Of a stretch of DNA of 64,000 nt, positions 23,901 to 36,540 are shown piece after piece (positions within the stretch are counted from its first letter, which is position 1; every line of letters begins with the position of its first letter). The notes beneath the pieces are model-generated. The model saw only the letters and a program-made list of their open reading frames with translations, was not told the DNA's origin and searched no databases. The stretch comes from Labia minor (Eukaryota > Arthropoda > Insecta > Dermaptera > Spongiphoridae), in assembly GCA_963082975.1 (NCBI GenBank), contig OY720344.1, positions 94,803,228 to 94,867,227 of the forward strand. Direction: 5' to 3'. Both the position numbers and the translations under genes were made by a program.

Positions 23901-26900
23901 ATATAGATTTAAAAATTAGAATATTTGAATTTATCAGTCAGCCATCCGGCCAGAAAACCAGGCAGGCAGGCAAAATCCAAATTATTATCTTCTATTATTA
24001 ATTTTTAATAAGTTTATTTTTAACAAATTCTCGTTTTTGATGTGATATTAATAAAAAATAATATTAAAATTGTATATAAATTTAGAAATTAAAATATTTG
24101 AATTTGTTTAAATTTTAACACATGTAATCAATCATATGCAAATAAAATAGATAATGTTGAAAATCAACTTGGTATTAAATTCAGAAATAGGAGAGTAATT
24201 ATAATACTTTAAAAGTTGTAATTTTAATTATAATATTAAAATAAAGGTATTATTTGAGAATATTTAAACTAAATATATAGATATTATATTGATAATTTTA
24301 TAAAAAAAAATACTTATATTAATAATACATAGACTATTCGTATATAATTAGAACCTCTCTCTCTCTCTCTCCTATTTTAAATTTAAAAAAAAACGGAAAG
24401 TGTTCTAGCCAAATTAAGATATTTAGATGTCTCATTCAACAGGGATGGGTAAATGAATTGGGCTAGAAGAGGAGACAATTTATAAGTTTCTTCAAATTCA
24501 GATTAAGGTCAAATTGGACAACAATTAGATCAAATCTGATCTCGCTAAGAACATTCAAACAAATTATTCAGTCTTGGCAAAACGTATGACTCATAAAATG
24601 GCAAGAATTGTAAAATCGCTTTTTAAATGATTCATTGTTCATTCGATAGACTAGGTTGAGGAATGAAAAAGTGTAAAGGGGTTTTAGTAAATGGGCCCTA
24701 ATTTTCGCGAAAATCGCAGGTAAAGTTTCACTTTTCGCCAACGTTAGTTAACTATCTTTGTAATATAAATAAAATGTATAAATCGTGATAGCTGCGACAA
24801 TATTTTTGCCTCCAAACGACGTGAGTTCGAATCTCGGCCAAACACATTTCTTTTTTTGAGTGTTATAAATTTTTTCGACAAATTATAATAATTTTTATTA
24901 TTTTAAAACGAAAATAAAACTAAAAAGATATTGTCAATTAATTTTTTGTGCATATATAAACATATATATAACTTATAATAAATTTTAATGATAGATCAAT
25001 ATTTGATTCTTTCATTTTTACTATCTCGCCAGAGATTTTGATGTTTTTATACGTTTTGAAGGTTCATGAATCATTTTCACTAAAGTTGAGAAAAATGTCT
25101 GTCTGTGTGTGTGTAGGCAGGATTACACAAAAATGGTTTGAGCTAGAATGATGAAATTTGGTACATGGGCATTATTCAAAATTTGTAGTTTTCTACCAAC
25201 TTTTGAGAAATGTAGCTCAACCGGAAGAGGGTCATTACCTACGTTTTGATTTTTTTTCCTCTAAAGTGACCGTAAAAATAAAGATATATGATTGATATTT
25301 TTTCCACATGATTAAAAATTGTATAAAACTGTTTTATATAGAATTTCAGCTTGATTGAATCGATGAAAGTACCAGAATTAATTTTTTAACACTGCAAATC
25401 TCACGCGCCAACACGTGACGTGGTGCCATCAACAAAGAGCCAAACATGCGCTAATTTATAATTAATTAAATTTAATTTAAATATAATATATGTTATTTAA
25501 TCCAATTCAATTTGCGAGATAGTCAAGTGGAGACACTCCAGCTTATTTTTCTCTTAAAATCATTTACCACAAGTAAGCCAGCTCGATATTCGTAAGAATA
25601 ATGGCCATAGAAGCTTAATGGGCTCAACAATTTCTTTATATTTTAACTATGCGCAAGCGCAATATAAAGATACATGATCTTCACAATACAACCTGTTCAA
25701 ACGTAAACAAAAGATACCCTTTTAAAAGACGCGTAAGATACAGATACGTGATCTACAGAGGTGTGTGAGCAGCTAGTATAATATAAGAATTTTATTTTCT
25801 GTTACCTTATATATTCAAACATAACATTTTTAAATCTAACAAAATAATAAGTTCTAGTGATTAAAAAACTTTCATAAACATTTTTCTTCAATTTTAAATG
25901 ATTTGTTCTTTTTTTAATATAAGTATTTAACATTTGCACATTCAACAATTAGTAATCGTATTTGTTTATTATGTATTATGTATTTGTTTATTAAAAAGTT
26001 CAACTATTTTCTGACAGCCAACCTCATAAGATACCACAAACCCGTATTTAACATTTGAGGTTGATCGTGAAAATCAATAGAAAATCACGAATATTATATA
26101 TCTAATAGTGATAAATAGGTATAAAATGAATGTGATTCGATTAAAAAATATATTGAAAACTATCTCCTCTGTCGCTCTTATCACAAACCAAAGTATACAC
26201 AAGCACGTGGGTGCCAGTGTATTTATATTAAATGAAATATTAATTTGAATAGAAATGTATATATAAGGATATATATTAAAAATTAAAAAATAAGATATTA
26301 TGAATTAAAAATGTGATTAAAAAAATAATAAATATATTCAATTTAACAAAATAGAGCACTGACATTTAACAATTGATTTAATATACCATTTGAAAAAAAT
26401 ATTTCAATTATTTATTTGATTATTTATATTAAATTCCTTTGGAGATGTATATGAAAGAAAAATAATGTATAATAGACAAAGATTATTTTAGAGTGAAAAT
26501 TATAAATATTAAAAAATATATGGCTGTCAAAGTAATTTTAGTTAACATATTCTTTTAGAGATATCTATTTATAGAGTAAATATATAATTTCTAATTTTAA
26601 TTTATATTTTTCTTTTAAGGTCTATGCATTTGATAATCCTGTGATTTCAAAGAACATTGCTAATTAAGAGCTGATGTAATTTATTACCGTAGGCCAGATG
26701 CTTGTTCAAATGATATTGTGTAGTAAATAAATCCCTCATGTGTTCGTAGCAAGAAAAATAGAGAGCGTGTGCGGGGCCTGCCCCGACAACCACAGCACTC
26801 ATTCCTCGTACAGGTCGGAGAAGTCCCTCTTGGCGCACCATCCGCATCAGAGTGTCTCCCACGCCACGGTCGAACGTTGTCGAAGTCAGGTTTTGCATTC

Positions 26901-27448
26901 TCGTCTGACAAGAAACAATCGACATTTAATAAATCATTTCAATCTACTGATAGACTAGGTTTTAACATTTTGAAATAATCCTTAATTCAAATTTAATTTA
27001 CTACGAATTATATTCACCCTTGATTATTTTTAGGTTATTGTTATGTAATAAAATATTTAGATAATATCTATAGATATGTATACATATTAATAAACTTAGC
27101 ATTAAAAAAATCTGTTTTTCAATTTCTTATTATGATAATTCGAGGAACAAGTTCTTTTATTTTTTTTAAGAAGTTTTTTTATATGATTACATAAACTGAT
27201 TAAAAAATATGGAATGAAATCGATATCCTGTGCCACTCTCTGCCATGTATAAGAATTTAAAAGAAATGAATGACATGATATTCAACATCAATATTTGAAA
27301 TATAAAATAAATTATAATAGTATATGCAGACCTTTACGGAATCCAAAGGGTACATGACACAATGCTCCATCACCCCAGCAAAAGCCCCAGCCATCATGTG
27401 AACACCAACATTGTTCGTGGGAAGTGTCTCATAATCATCAAAGTCCAT
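19547..27448 (-). CDS. mfrn: Mitoferrin, mitochondrial iron carrier (SLC25A28/37)
   Basis: Exons 27332-27448, 26688-26904, 21576-21632 and 19547-20190 keep phase and give 344 residues. The three mitochondrial-carrier signatures are present: YPLDSVKTRMQ (spanning the first junction), [12 protein letters not shown] (spanning the third) and [13 protein letters not shown]. Mitoferrin-specific blocks include [48 protein letters not shown] and [19 protein letters not shown]. The family imports Fe2+ across the inner mitochondrial membrane for heme and iron-sulfur cluster synthesis. The start [10 protein letters not shown] fits insect family members. The C-terminal tail is long and Ser/Thr-rich (about 45 residues after LFKFIL). 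The second exon is much less AT-rich than its surroundings. The introns of 4-5 kb hold repeats. An untranslated upstream exon at 28737-28848 is possible. Confidence 0.95.
20944..20974. repeat. (TA)n microsatellite
   Basis: About 14 TA units in the last mitoferrin intron. Similar TA runs occur at 22781-22804 (followed by (GA)n to 22822) and 27812-27833. A (CT)n run lies at 24354-24371. Confidence 0.85.
23160..24640. repeat. Dispersed repeat, copy 2 (Helitron-like)
   Basis: Collinear with the copy at 9340-10330, including the TGTCTGTCTGG lead, the GACTCAAAATTGGCTGAACC block and the ACAGGGATGGGTAAATGAA block near 24440. Bases 23820-23920 are partly repeated at 23985-24085, so an internal duplication has occurred. 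It lies in the second mitoferrin intron and is non-coding. Confidence 0.6.
24790..24846 (+). repeat. tRNA-like T-arm within repeat
   Basis: CGTGAGTTCGAATCTCGG resembles the T-arm of elongator tRNA-Met. The sequence before it lacks proper D and anticodon arms. It is probably a tRNA-derived piece carried by a repeat, like the one at 9227-9300, and not a functional tRNA. Confidence 0.35.
25020..25776 (+). mobile_element. Helitron-like non-autonomous element
   Basis: Contains a GTCTGTCTGTGTGTGTG tract followed by GATGAAATTTGGTACATGGG, a layout frequent in Helitron-type and related elements, and ends GTGTGTGAGCAGCTAG before T at 25777. Its last ten bases match the end at 5031. The 5' boundary is approximate and it has no Rep/helicase coding. 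Confidence 0.5.
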
Positions 27449-28736
27449 AATAGTCTGTTTTTAAAAGTGTTGACACTTCACTGTAGGAAAACAATAATAA
27501 AAGGCTAAATGTTTCCACTTGAAATGAATGAAAAATTGAAAATGTCACTGGGGAGGCTTGCTATAGAATGAGTTAATGTAGGCCAATCCTTTGCGGGTTA
27601 AATATTAGTCTGGAACGCATGGAAATTAACCAAGTTGCGAGCGAATGTTCCAACTGCCAACATAACAAATTCGTAACCCCTTTAATCAAATTGAAATTAA
27701 TTGAAAGGGTTATTGATTAATTGATAATTGAATTAAATGATTATTAATTATGAATATTGAAACCAAAAAAATTAAAAAGGATTTTATATAATTTAATAAA
27801 TAGTGTATCTATATATATATATATATATATATAAATTATTTTAATTTATAAATATATTAATAATAACAATAATAATAAGTCACACTAAATATATGAATAT
27901 ATAAATTATATATATATATATATTTAATCATTAAAAATATATTACAAAATATATAATTTATTTAATGTATCCAACAACTTTTATTCATGTATTGCTTTTC
28001 AAAAATATCGAGTCTATTGGCAGAAATTATATCTTTTTATTAATAAATAAATGAAATTAATTAAAAATACAACGATAGAATAAAAATTATTATTTTTATT
28101 TATATTATAATTGATCAATTTCCCAATAAATAATCATTTGATATTGCTAAGTTTTTTGAATATTTAAAATAGATATAAAAACATTTAAATTACAAAAATT
28201 TGGATTAAATATATATATTTTTATTCAATTTTTTTTTTGTCAATTTCTATTTCATATAATAAAAGAATGAAATATAAAACTAATTAAATGCGTATAAAGT
28301 AAGTTAAAATATTTATTTTACCATTTGCGCATTGGTCAACAAATTACTAAAATTTTCAATTCTCTAGATAAATCACAATTTAAACAAATAATAACTTTTT
28401 CAATATTTTGTTATTCTAGCTTAGTTTGAGTTTAGTTTGGGCTTATTTGGGTATTTCTAAATAAATGGATTCTCTTAACATAAGCAAACAGTAACAAGTA
28501 GTTAAGTAACACGCGCAAAAACAATCTATATAAAAATTTATTTAAAGAAATTTTATTTCAATTTTCTGTAAAATTATTCTACTTGATAATAATTAATTGA
28601 AAGATGTAATTTTTATATTAAAATCAACTAATTATTCAAAAAAATAACAAAAAAAAAAATAAAAAAATACAAAAACAAATTATAAAAACAAACATTTCTA
28701 AAGCATTAAAAAATATTGTTTTAATTTAATACTTAC

Positions 28737-28848
28737 CTTGAATAAATCTATTTATAAATGAATAGATATTAGACGTTTTAAAGCCCCATTTCTGATAAAA
28801 ATTACCCATTAATTTATATATTTGAGATCTAAAAGGTTTGTTGATATT
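28737..28848 (-). other. Possible 5' exon of mitoferrin
   Basis: On the minus strand the segment is bounded by TTTAG and a perfect donor GTAAGT (28736-28731). It includes a short open frame (ATG at 28809, MGNFYQKWGFKT...), but joining it to an acceptor before the mitoferrin ATG (TTTTCCTACAG near 27487) meets stops. It would therefore be untranslated or a uORF. It lies about 280 bp from the divergent SEC20 start. Confidence 0.3.
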
Positions 28849-29126
28849 CTAAATTCAAATAAAAACATCGTAAAATTATAAAACAAAATTCTTAAAAAAA
28901 AATAATTTTTTATATTCACTTTTATTTATTTTTTATACTTTTAGATGACTATGTAGTATTTTTAATTTAAATTTCGTACTTTTAAATTTAAACCGAACCA
29001 TATATTGTATATATATATAATGTCTGACTCATATGTGTGTATCTTCATGGAGGGTATGCTTGTATCTACTGTCATTTGACTGTCAAAATTTAGAATGTCA
29101 AATTGATTTAACTTTCAATAAAAAAA

Positions 29127-30505
29127 ATGGATAATTCAAGCTTGATATATATTATTCGTCAAGAAATTATTAATCATCAGTTAAATATTAAAGCAGTCAT
29201 ACAGGTATACCTTTAAATTATTTTTTTAATATAATTTTGAAAATATCATTTTTTTTTTATTTTTAGGATATCAATAATTGTTTAGGGCCTTTAGAAGTTT
29301 TATATGAATTAAATCAAAATGGAAGAGAAAAAATTTCTCTTTTGCGTAAACAAATTCAACAATTAGATGATTTATCACATGAATCTGTTGAGCCAAATGA
29401 AAGAAAAGAATTATTAGAAGAAATACATACTCACAGAGAACAATTAACAAGGTCTATTGAATCTAATTTTAAAATCTTATAACTTATAAATAAAGAAAAT
29501 TTGAAAGGAACCTGTGATTTATTGAAGCTCACTAGAAGTGAATAATTGCAAGTCACAATAAATTGATTATTGCTATTTTAATAAATAATATATTAAGGAA
29601 TATATAATAAAGTTTTATCATTAAAACTAATTCGTCGCTATTTCTAAAAATATAAAAAAAATTTAAGATGAATATAATTAAATAAATTTAATAGTTTCTT
29701 TTATTAAAACCAACAAATAAATTTTTACATTGATCTAATATATACTTTTAAAAAATTTATAGATACTTAAAAAAATCGCAAATTTTGATATGTATTAAAA
29801 TTAATATTATTCAGAATACTTACAATTTATATTGAATAATGCAATTAGTTTTTTTAGACTTAGATTTTATAAATTTTCTATTATTAAAATAGAATTAAAT
29901 GCAACTGAATGGTGTAAAATTCACATCTTATATATTCATATTTTAATATTTTTTTGATAATTATTGACATTTACTGAAATTAATATTATTTAAAATTCTT
30001 ATAATTTATTATAAATAATAATTGAATTTATTTTTATAGACTTAAACTTAAATACAATTAATAATTTGTATTTTCATTTTTTTTTTTTGATTATAGTATT
30101 TTGGCAGCTTTTAAAACAGCGAACATGAAATGTATTTTAAATATTGATCGAATTAATAAAAAAGAATTATTTGATGGTGTAACATTAAAAAACCGTAAAC
30201 GTAAAGATAAAGAAGAATTAGTGAAAATGTCTTCAGATGTCACAGAACAATTAATGTCACTTTCTCGAAATTTAGCTGAAACAACCCAACGAAGTGCATT
30301 AACTCTGGATAATCTTGTAAATTCTTCCAATTGTGTTTCTTCAACTCAAGAAGAATTATATGCAACTGGAGGAGTTATATCTCAGTCTGGAAAACTTTTA
30401 GCAAAATATGGTCGAAGAGAATTAACGGATAAGATTCTTGTTTTTCTTGCTTTCATTTTTTTTCTTATATGTGTAATTTATATAATTTTCAAAAGACTTT
30501 TTTAA
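29127..30505 (+). CDS. Sec20: SEC20/BNIP1, ER SNARE
   Basis: Exons 29127-29204, 29267-29451 and 30097-30505 keep phase and give 223 residues. Family blocks: LRKQIQQLDDL (about 58-68), LAAFKTANMKCILNID (the conserved A-x-KxANxxC region), MSSDVTEQLMSLSRNLAE, the Sec20/SNARE region, and QSGKLLAKYGRRELTDK followed by a C-terminal membrane anchor (ILVFLAFIFFLICVIYIIF) with a short basic tail. The protein belongs to the syntaxin-18 complex for Golgi-to-ER retrograde traffic, and in animals also affects mitochondria and apoptosis. The length is close to human BNIP1 (228). An AATAAA poly(A) signal overlaps the stop codon (30504-30509). The second intron is 645 bp of plain AT-rich DNA. Start chosen as the first ATG in frame. 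Confidence 0.95.
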
Positions 30506-30886
30506 TAAAGTTAAATGCATATACAATTTAATTTAAAATTAAATTTTATTTTCTATTATTTATTTATATCTATAAGAAATGTGATATTTAAAATAAAATT
30601 AATTGCTTAATTTTTGAAAAAGATAAAGGGAATAAGTTGAATATTATCTAGAAGAAAATTGAATTGTCAACGGAATTGTGTTTGTGGTGAGACGCTTTAA
30701 TGGAATAGTATTAGTAATGTCAAGAATGGAGTTCTAATTTATTTTACTTTTATTTTTTACTTTCTAAATAGAGAAAATGGAATATAATAAAAGATTATTA
30801 AATATTATTGAATACTATATTTGAAAGAGAGAGAAATTACGTTTATTTTATCTTAATAAAAAATACATAGTATGATTGATATAAAA

Positions 30887-31183
30887 CAGTGATTCCCAAT
30901 TTAGCCAAGCGCCCCCTTTCCAGAAAACAATTTACTCAGCGCCCCCTGAAATTAACTTTTTTAATTTTAATATCAATTAAACAAAAGGATAAATGTACTT
31001 ATTCGCAAAATATTATAAATAAAGGTGTAAATTAGAAACCTCGAAATTATGTATCTATTTATTGAACTCAGAAAATAAAAGTAATATACAAGTAATTTTC
31101 CCTAAATGTACCTCTGGACATCACCGTCCTGGATCGCTGCAGCACCCACGAGGGGGCGGTAGCGCCCACTTTGGGAATCACTG
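30887..31183. mobile_element. hAT MITE
   Basis: A 297-bp element with ends CAGTGATTCCCAA and its reverse complement, and perfect 8-bp duplications ATATAAAA at 30879-30886 and 31184-31191. The interior holds GCGCCCCC motifs. It is non-coding, between SEC20 and TSPO. Confidence 0.9.
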
Positions 31184-31838
31184 ATATAAAAAAACATGCC
31201 AATATTAATTTAATTTTTAAAAATGATTAATATTTATTAACAATTAAATTATCTTATAAAAAGGTTTATCTAATTAAAAATAGCTACACTGAATTCACAT
31301 AGTTGATCATTTATTCTTAGATTATTAGTTTATGATTATTTTGAAGAGAATCATTTAATTATTCTCCAAATTATCTTAGATATTATAATGTTTAAAGTAA
31401 CAGATTTTTTTACATTATTACTAAAACAAATTCATTGTTAATTCTACTTAACAATACATTGGATATTTCAAATCAAACTTTATTTGTAGAGGTAGATCTA
31501 CGGTGTTATTTTTTTAATTTCAAAAAATCGTTTTAATAAAAATAAAATTATCAATTTATTTGTTAATATTAAATAGATAATAATTTTAATTAAAATGAGT
31601 TTAAAATCAACAAAATCTATGTTTTTATAATTATAATGTGCTATTAGAGTAACGTCATGTAAAAGAATATATTGGTACTTCATATTTAAATTTGACTATT
31701 CTAAAAAATTAGCCTTATATATTTCAAATTTTATATTTTTTAATCTTATTATTCATATTATATAAAATATAATCTAAAGGAATATTCCCTGAATAATTTG
31801 ATGAAATTCAAAGGCAAAAGTTGAAAATAATTATTATA

Positions 31839-33722
31839 TTAGTTTGACGGTAGACTTGGCCGATTATCTTTCCAAATTAAATAATTTAAGGCAGTAGCGT
31901 ATCCAAGCCATGCCACATATGGAACAAAAAGCCATCCAGAACAATGATTCACCTGATAAAATGAATATCCACATGCGGATGCCAAGATGGTCAATACAGA
32001 TATATCCACAAGAGCCTAAAAAATGATAATTTTTATTATAAAGATAAAGTGTTTAATTTTTTAACTATTTTTTTACCCATTTAGGACTTTGATATTTGAA
32101 AAATATTGGTGTCCAAGCCCAATTTAAAGCAAGTTGACTAGCATAAAGAAGAAAAGGCAAACGTCCTACTTTATCTAAAATAAATATAATAAAATAGTAA
32201 TAGAATAATAGAAATAATCTTAATCTTACTAAAAATCTCACCTTTCCAAATGCATCCAGTCGATTGAAAAGCAAGATAACTGGCGTATCCCATCCCCGTA
32301 TAAAGAGAGGTCCAAACTGGAGGAAATACCCAATCGGGTGGTGTGCATGAAGGCTTTTTCAAGCTCTTAAAATAAATTCTTAAATAAATAAATGTTTTTT
32401 TTAGGAACATAGGATTTAAATTTCAATATCAATTTATTAACTGACATTTATTAAGGGTCACATTTTATTTCCATTAATCTATAAAATATTGTCCAATTAA
32501 AAATAACATAATAATATTATCTTCAAGCAGTGTTTGTCTGTTAACCATTAATAATATTATTTGATATAACAGGCAAACCCAAATCTATATACAATCAATG
32601 CCATAAAGGGCAGGGGAGAGAAGAAAGCCAAAAAGATTGGAGTGATTGAATACAGGAATACTTGAGAAAAAAGCGATAGATGGATAAATAGAAGTGGAAG
32701 ATAAAAAAGTGACACTTAAATACAAATAAATAAAATTGGAAAATTCTAAAGAGAAGTGAATTGTAACTTTTTAATTTTTAAATATGAATATTTATGTATA
32801 AAATAAGGTTTATTAGATTTATTATTTTAACATATTTTACATTTTTAATTTTTCTAAAAATATTTCAATATTTAATTTTTATTTAATAATCAAATTATCA
32901 ATTATTTTTTTTATAAATATCAATAGACCTTTAAAAAAATTGATTATTCAAAAAAAATATATCAAATAAATTAATTTAAAAGATTAATCTTGTTTTTATT
33001 CTGAAATATTAAAAGAAAGGCGGTATATCAACTAAATAACAAACAAATTTATATTATTTTGATGGAATTAGTTGTTTCCGTAAAAAATAAAATAGGAATA
33101 TAAAAAAAATTAAATTTATCGAATTATTAATTAAATTTTATTAATTTTCAATATTTAGTATTACTAAAAATAAATTAATAAATACTTATACAACTAAGGT
33201 AATAATAAAAAGTTATAGTTTTTTTCAAACTCATTTTATGAAGATGTTTTAAGAGCTGGGAATTTTTGACTGAACTTAAACTGCAGTCGAAAAATGAAAT
33301 TGTAACTTAAACTTACTATTTCACTTTTTTTTAAAAACTTAAATTCAATAAATAAGACATTTTTTGTTTATTTTAAATGCAAATTAATTAAAACTTTTTG
33401 TAATAAAATTAAGTTAACAATTAATTTTATTAATTTAAGAAAATTACTAATTAATTAATTAATTTTACATAAGTTGACTAGATGAATATATTATGATATT
33501 CAATTCATGAAATGATTAATTTAAATATTAATTTAATACTTTATATCTCTTGAGAATTTTAATTATAACTTCAAAAATATATCTTACTTTATACCATTCC
33601 TCAGATCTTTTGACGTAACAACGACCTAATAATCCCCCTAAGTTAGGGAGAATACATGCAGCCCCAATTGCAGGCCATTTACAAGGACCACATGAACGCT
33701 CATTATAAAATTTCGAAGACAT
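31839..33722 (-). CDS. Tspo: TSPO, translocator protein (peripheral benzodiazepine receptor)
   Basis: Exons 33588-33722, 32242-32365, 32077-32174 and 31839-32015 keep phase and give 177 residues. Conserved blocks: [34 protein letters not shown] (spanning the first junction), [29 protein letters not shown] and a C-terminal ALNYLIWK, which fits the cholesterol-recognition (L-x-Y-x-K) pattern. Five membrane helices are expected. The family sits in the outer mitochondrial membrane and binds cholesterol and porphyrins. The position beside mitoferrin (iron import for heme) is suggestive, but no co-regulation is shown. The start ATG gives an N-terminus of usual family length. Plain AT-rich intron 1 (32366-33587). 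Confidence 0.96.
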
Positions 33723-35171
33723 TTTTATCGACTCTATGCAGTGAGTTTTAATGAAGTAACTAACCAAGAGATTTTGATTATACACAAGCCAAGTTAAAAA
33801 AGTGATGACGTAATGGGAGATAATGATGACTTCACTTACATGAATAATTGTCGATTCTACTTTTTTGAATAAATGATTTATATAAGATACAATAAAATAA
33901 TGAAATATTTATTTAGAGATAAATAAATGTTTATTTAGGCTAAAATGATTGAATAAAGTGAGATTTTCTTTAAAAGAATTGTATATATATATAATATATC
34001 AATATTATAGATTTATATTATATAGAATTTAAGTCTAATATTATATATCAAATAAAAATAAACAAATAAATTAGAATTTAACTAAATTTTTGGTTAGTAT
34101 TATCATAAAATAAGGGTATAATGTAATCAATTTAAAATTAAAATTGAAAAATTATAACCATACATAAATTTAAATTAAAGTTTGTATAAATACAGGATTC
34201 CTGAATTTAATCGGTAATCTTTAATCATAAACAAATATTGGGAATTGTGATATATGCGTCAAAAATATATTCTTTATATAAATTTTATATATTAAAATCT
34301 ACAGGGTCAAATATACTATATTATTTTCATTTATTTTTAATTTATTTTATTTTTTGGAGATAAAGGATAAAATCATTCTAACAATTCTCTTGATAATAAA
34401 AAATTAAGCTGAGAGGGAAAAGAGAGGTCAAAAAGATTTTTCAAAAAAACAATAACTTATTTATTAATTTTAATAAATATAAGAAAATGATTTAATTAAA
34501 AATATGGATGATTTTAAAGCTTTTTTAATTAAATAATAAATTTATTTATTTTTAAATAAAAAAAAAACATTTGTTTATATTTATTTTTTTTAATATTTTA
34601 TTTGAAAATATTTTTAATGGAAATTCATCCATTTTCAAAAGATCCCTTAATATGTGAGTTTAAATTCATTATTTAAGTGTATTGTTGATCATTGATTAAT
34701 TAATAATTTTTTTATACAAATAGATAATATCATATTTTGATAAATGTTTAATAGATTATAATAGGAGATTATTATTATATAATATTTTGGGCGCTCATTG
34801 ATCCCTGAATCAATCCAAAATAAAAAATAAATTATGTTTATAGGGTTCTAGGACCTATAAATATTTTGAGCTACCATATATTATTAGAATATATAATTAG
34901 AAACATATCTTCTGTTATTTTATGCAACTAGATTTGTTATTTTGTTATATAAATCTGAGGGATAAATTTATTCTTTAAAATTTTTGTTATTTAAAATAAA
35001 AAAAAAGGAATTTTTTAATTTTTTAAAAACATTATGCTCGTCTAGCCTATTGACCAATGAAATGTTTAAAATGAAAAATTAAAGACATTTAATAATATAT
35101 TATAAATTTTATTTAGAAAAGTAATTAATAATCTCTAAGGCGCGGAAACGACGGATAGATCATATATAATA
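33723..35171. other. AT-rich intergenic stretch upstream of TSPO
   Basis: Probably includes the TSPO promoter. No open exon, RNA or repeat end was recognised. Confidence 0.5.
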
Positions 35172-36052
35172 ATAGGTTGTCAAATATCTCCCTTCCGCCT
35201 TTTTCGCGGCTATGTACAGAGCTCGTATCTGGTAATACTATACATCATTTGAAAGGTCTTGACATAACCTACAAAACGACGCTATGCATGATTAGTTTGG
35301 ATATTGCGTTCAACAGTTATAGACGAGTAAACATGGAGTTCACTAAAGCCGAAATTCGCGTTATTTTAAAGTTTCCCTTCGTTAAAGGCAAATCCGCTAG
35401 AGAAACGTTGCGTGAGATTAATGGTGTTTTGGGGGATGATATTCTATCACACTTCGAACCGCGGAGGAATGGTTTCCACGATTCAGAGCCGGTGAAAACG
35501 ACACCATGGTTTTCCTGTATGTTTGGTGGGATTGGAAGGGAATCATCCACTATGAGCTGCTCCCATATGGCCAGACGCTCAATTCTACCATCTACTGCGA
35601 ACAACTGGGTCCAGCTTGAAGCAGGCGATCGACCAGAAGCCTCCAGAATTAGCCAACAGGAAGGGTGTAGTGTTCCACCAGGACAACGCCAGACCACACA
35701 CTTCGTTGATGACTCTTCAGAAGCTACGGGAGCTCGGATGGGAGGATTTATCACATCCACCATATAGCCTGGACATAGCGCCAAGTAATTACCACCTGTT
35801 CCTGTCCATGGCGAACGCCCTTGGTGATGTAAAGTTAGACTCATAAAAGGCTTGTGAAAAGTGGCTGTCCGAGTTCTTCGCAAATAAGGAGGAGGGTTTC
35901 TACGAGGGGGGTATTATGAAGTTGCCGTCTAGATGGAAACAGATTATCGAACAAAATGGTGCATATTTGAACTAAATCCGATCACTGTAACACTTTTTAT
36001 AAAGCATTGAATAAAGAGCAAAAAAGCGGAAGGGAGATATTTGACAACCTAT
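35172..36052 (+). mobile_element. Decayed mariner with long inverted repeats
   Basis: Near-perfect terminal inverted repeats of about 35 bp (ATAGGTTGTCAAATATCTCC at each end) are flanked by TA. The plus strand encodes mariner transposase pieces in shifting frames: EFTKAEIRVILKF and GKSARETLREI (N-terminal HTH), DWKGIIHYELLPYGQTLN, VVFHQDNARPHTS, and a third block around HPPYSLDIAPSNYHLF (35736-35805). The middle is deleted (881 bp in all) and frameshifted, so it is inactive. The long minus-strand open frame across it is a shadow. Confidence 0.9.
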
Positions 36053-36247
36053 TATAATACTGATCTATGTAATATATTATACAAACATCATGTCTATCTT
36101 CTAAAAATCGGTACCATTTAATAATTATTATCTTATACAAGATTTTTTATTTTATTTACTTCAAACTTATAAATAAATTAACTAATTTATAAATAATTTC
36201 TACCATTTTATTATTTTAAAGCATCAAATTTTAAATATGTTCTCAAA

Positions 36248-36367
36248 ATGGATGAGATAAACTATCGAATAAAAGTTTTGGAAAATGTTGTTAAACAATT
36301 ACGAATTGATCTTGTTGATATAGAGATAATTTGTCATGACGAGGATCCTGAGAGCCCGTTTGTATAA
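36248..36367 (+). CDS. Short 39-codon ORF or terminal exon
   Basis: ATG at 36248 gives a helical, heptad-like peptide (MDEINYRIKVLENVVKQL) ending DEDPESPFV and a stop. The frame is open back to an acceptor-like TTTTAAAG at 36221, so it may be a last exon, not a whole gene. No family recognised. Regular hydrophobic spacing makes it look more protein-like than random AT-rich sequence. Confidence 0.3.
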   Translation: MDEINYRIKVLENVVKQLRIDLVDIEIICHDEDPESPFV

Positions 36368-36540
36368 TAATCTGTTAAGAATATATTAAATATTATACCT
36401 CTTTCTTACATTTAAGAATAAAATTTGATTCGTACATCTAAAATAGAATCTTAAAAATATAATATATTTATATAATAATTTATGTATATAGGTAATACTA
36501 CTTAGCTTTATTTCAATAAAATTAATTTAAAGAAAATTGT

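Noticed and set aside
35317-35883. 188-codon minus-strand frame
   Set aside because: It overlays the plus-strand mariner remnants that carry recognisable transposase motifs, so it is a shadow.
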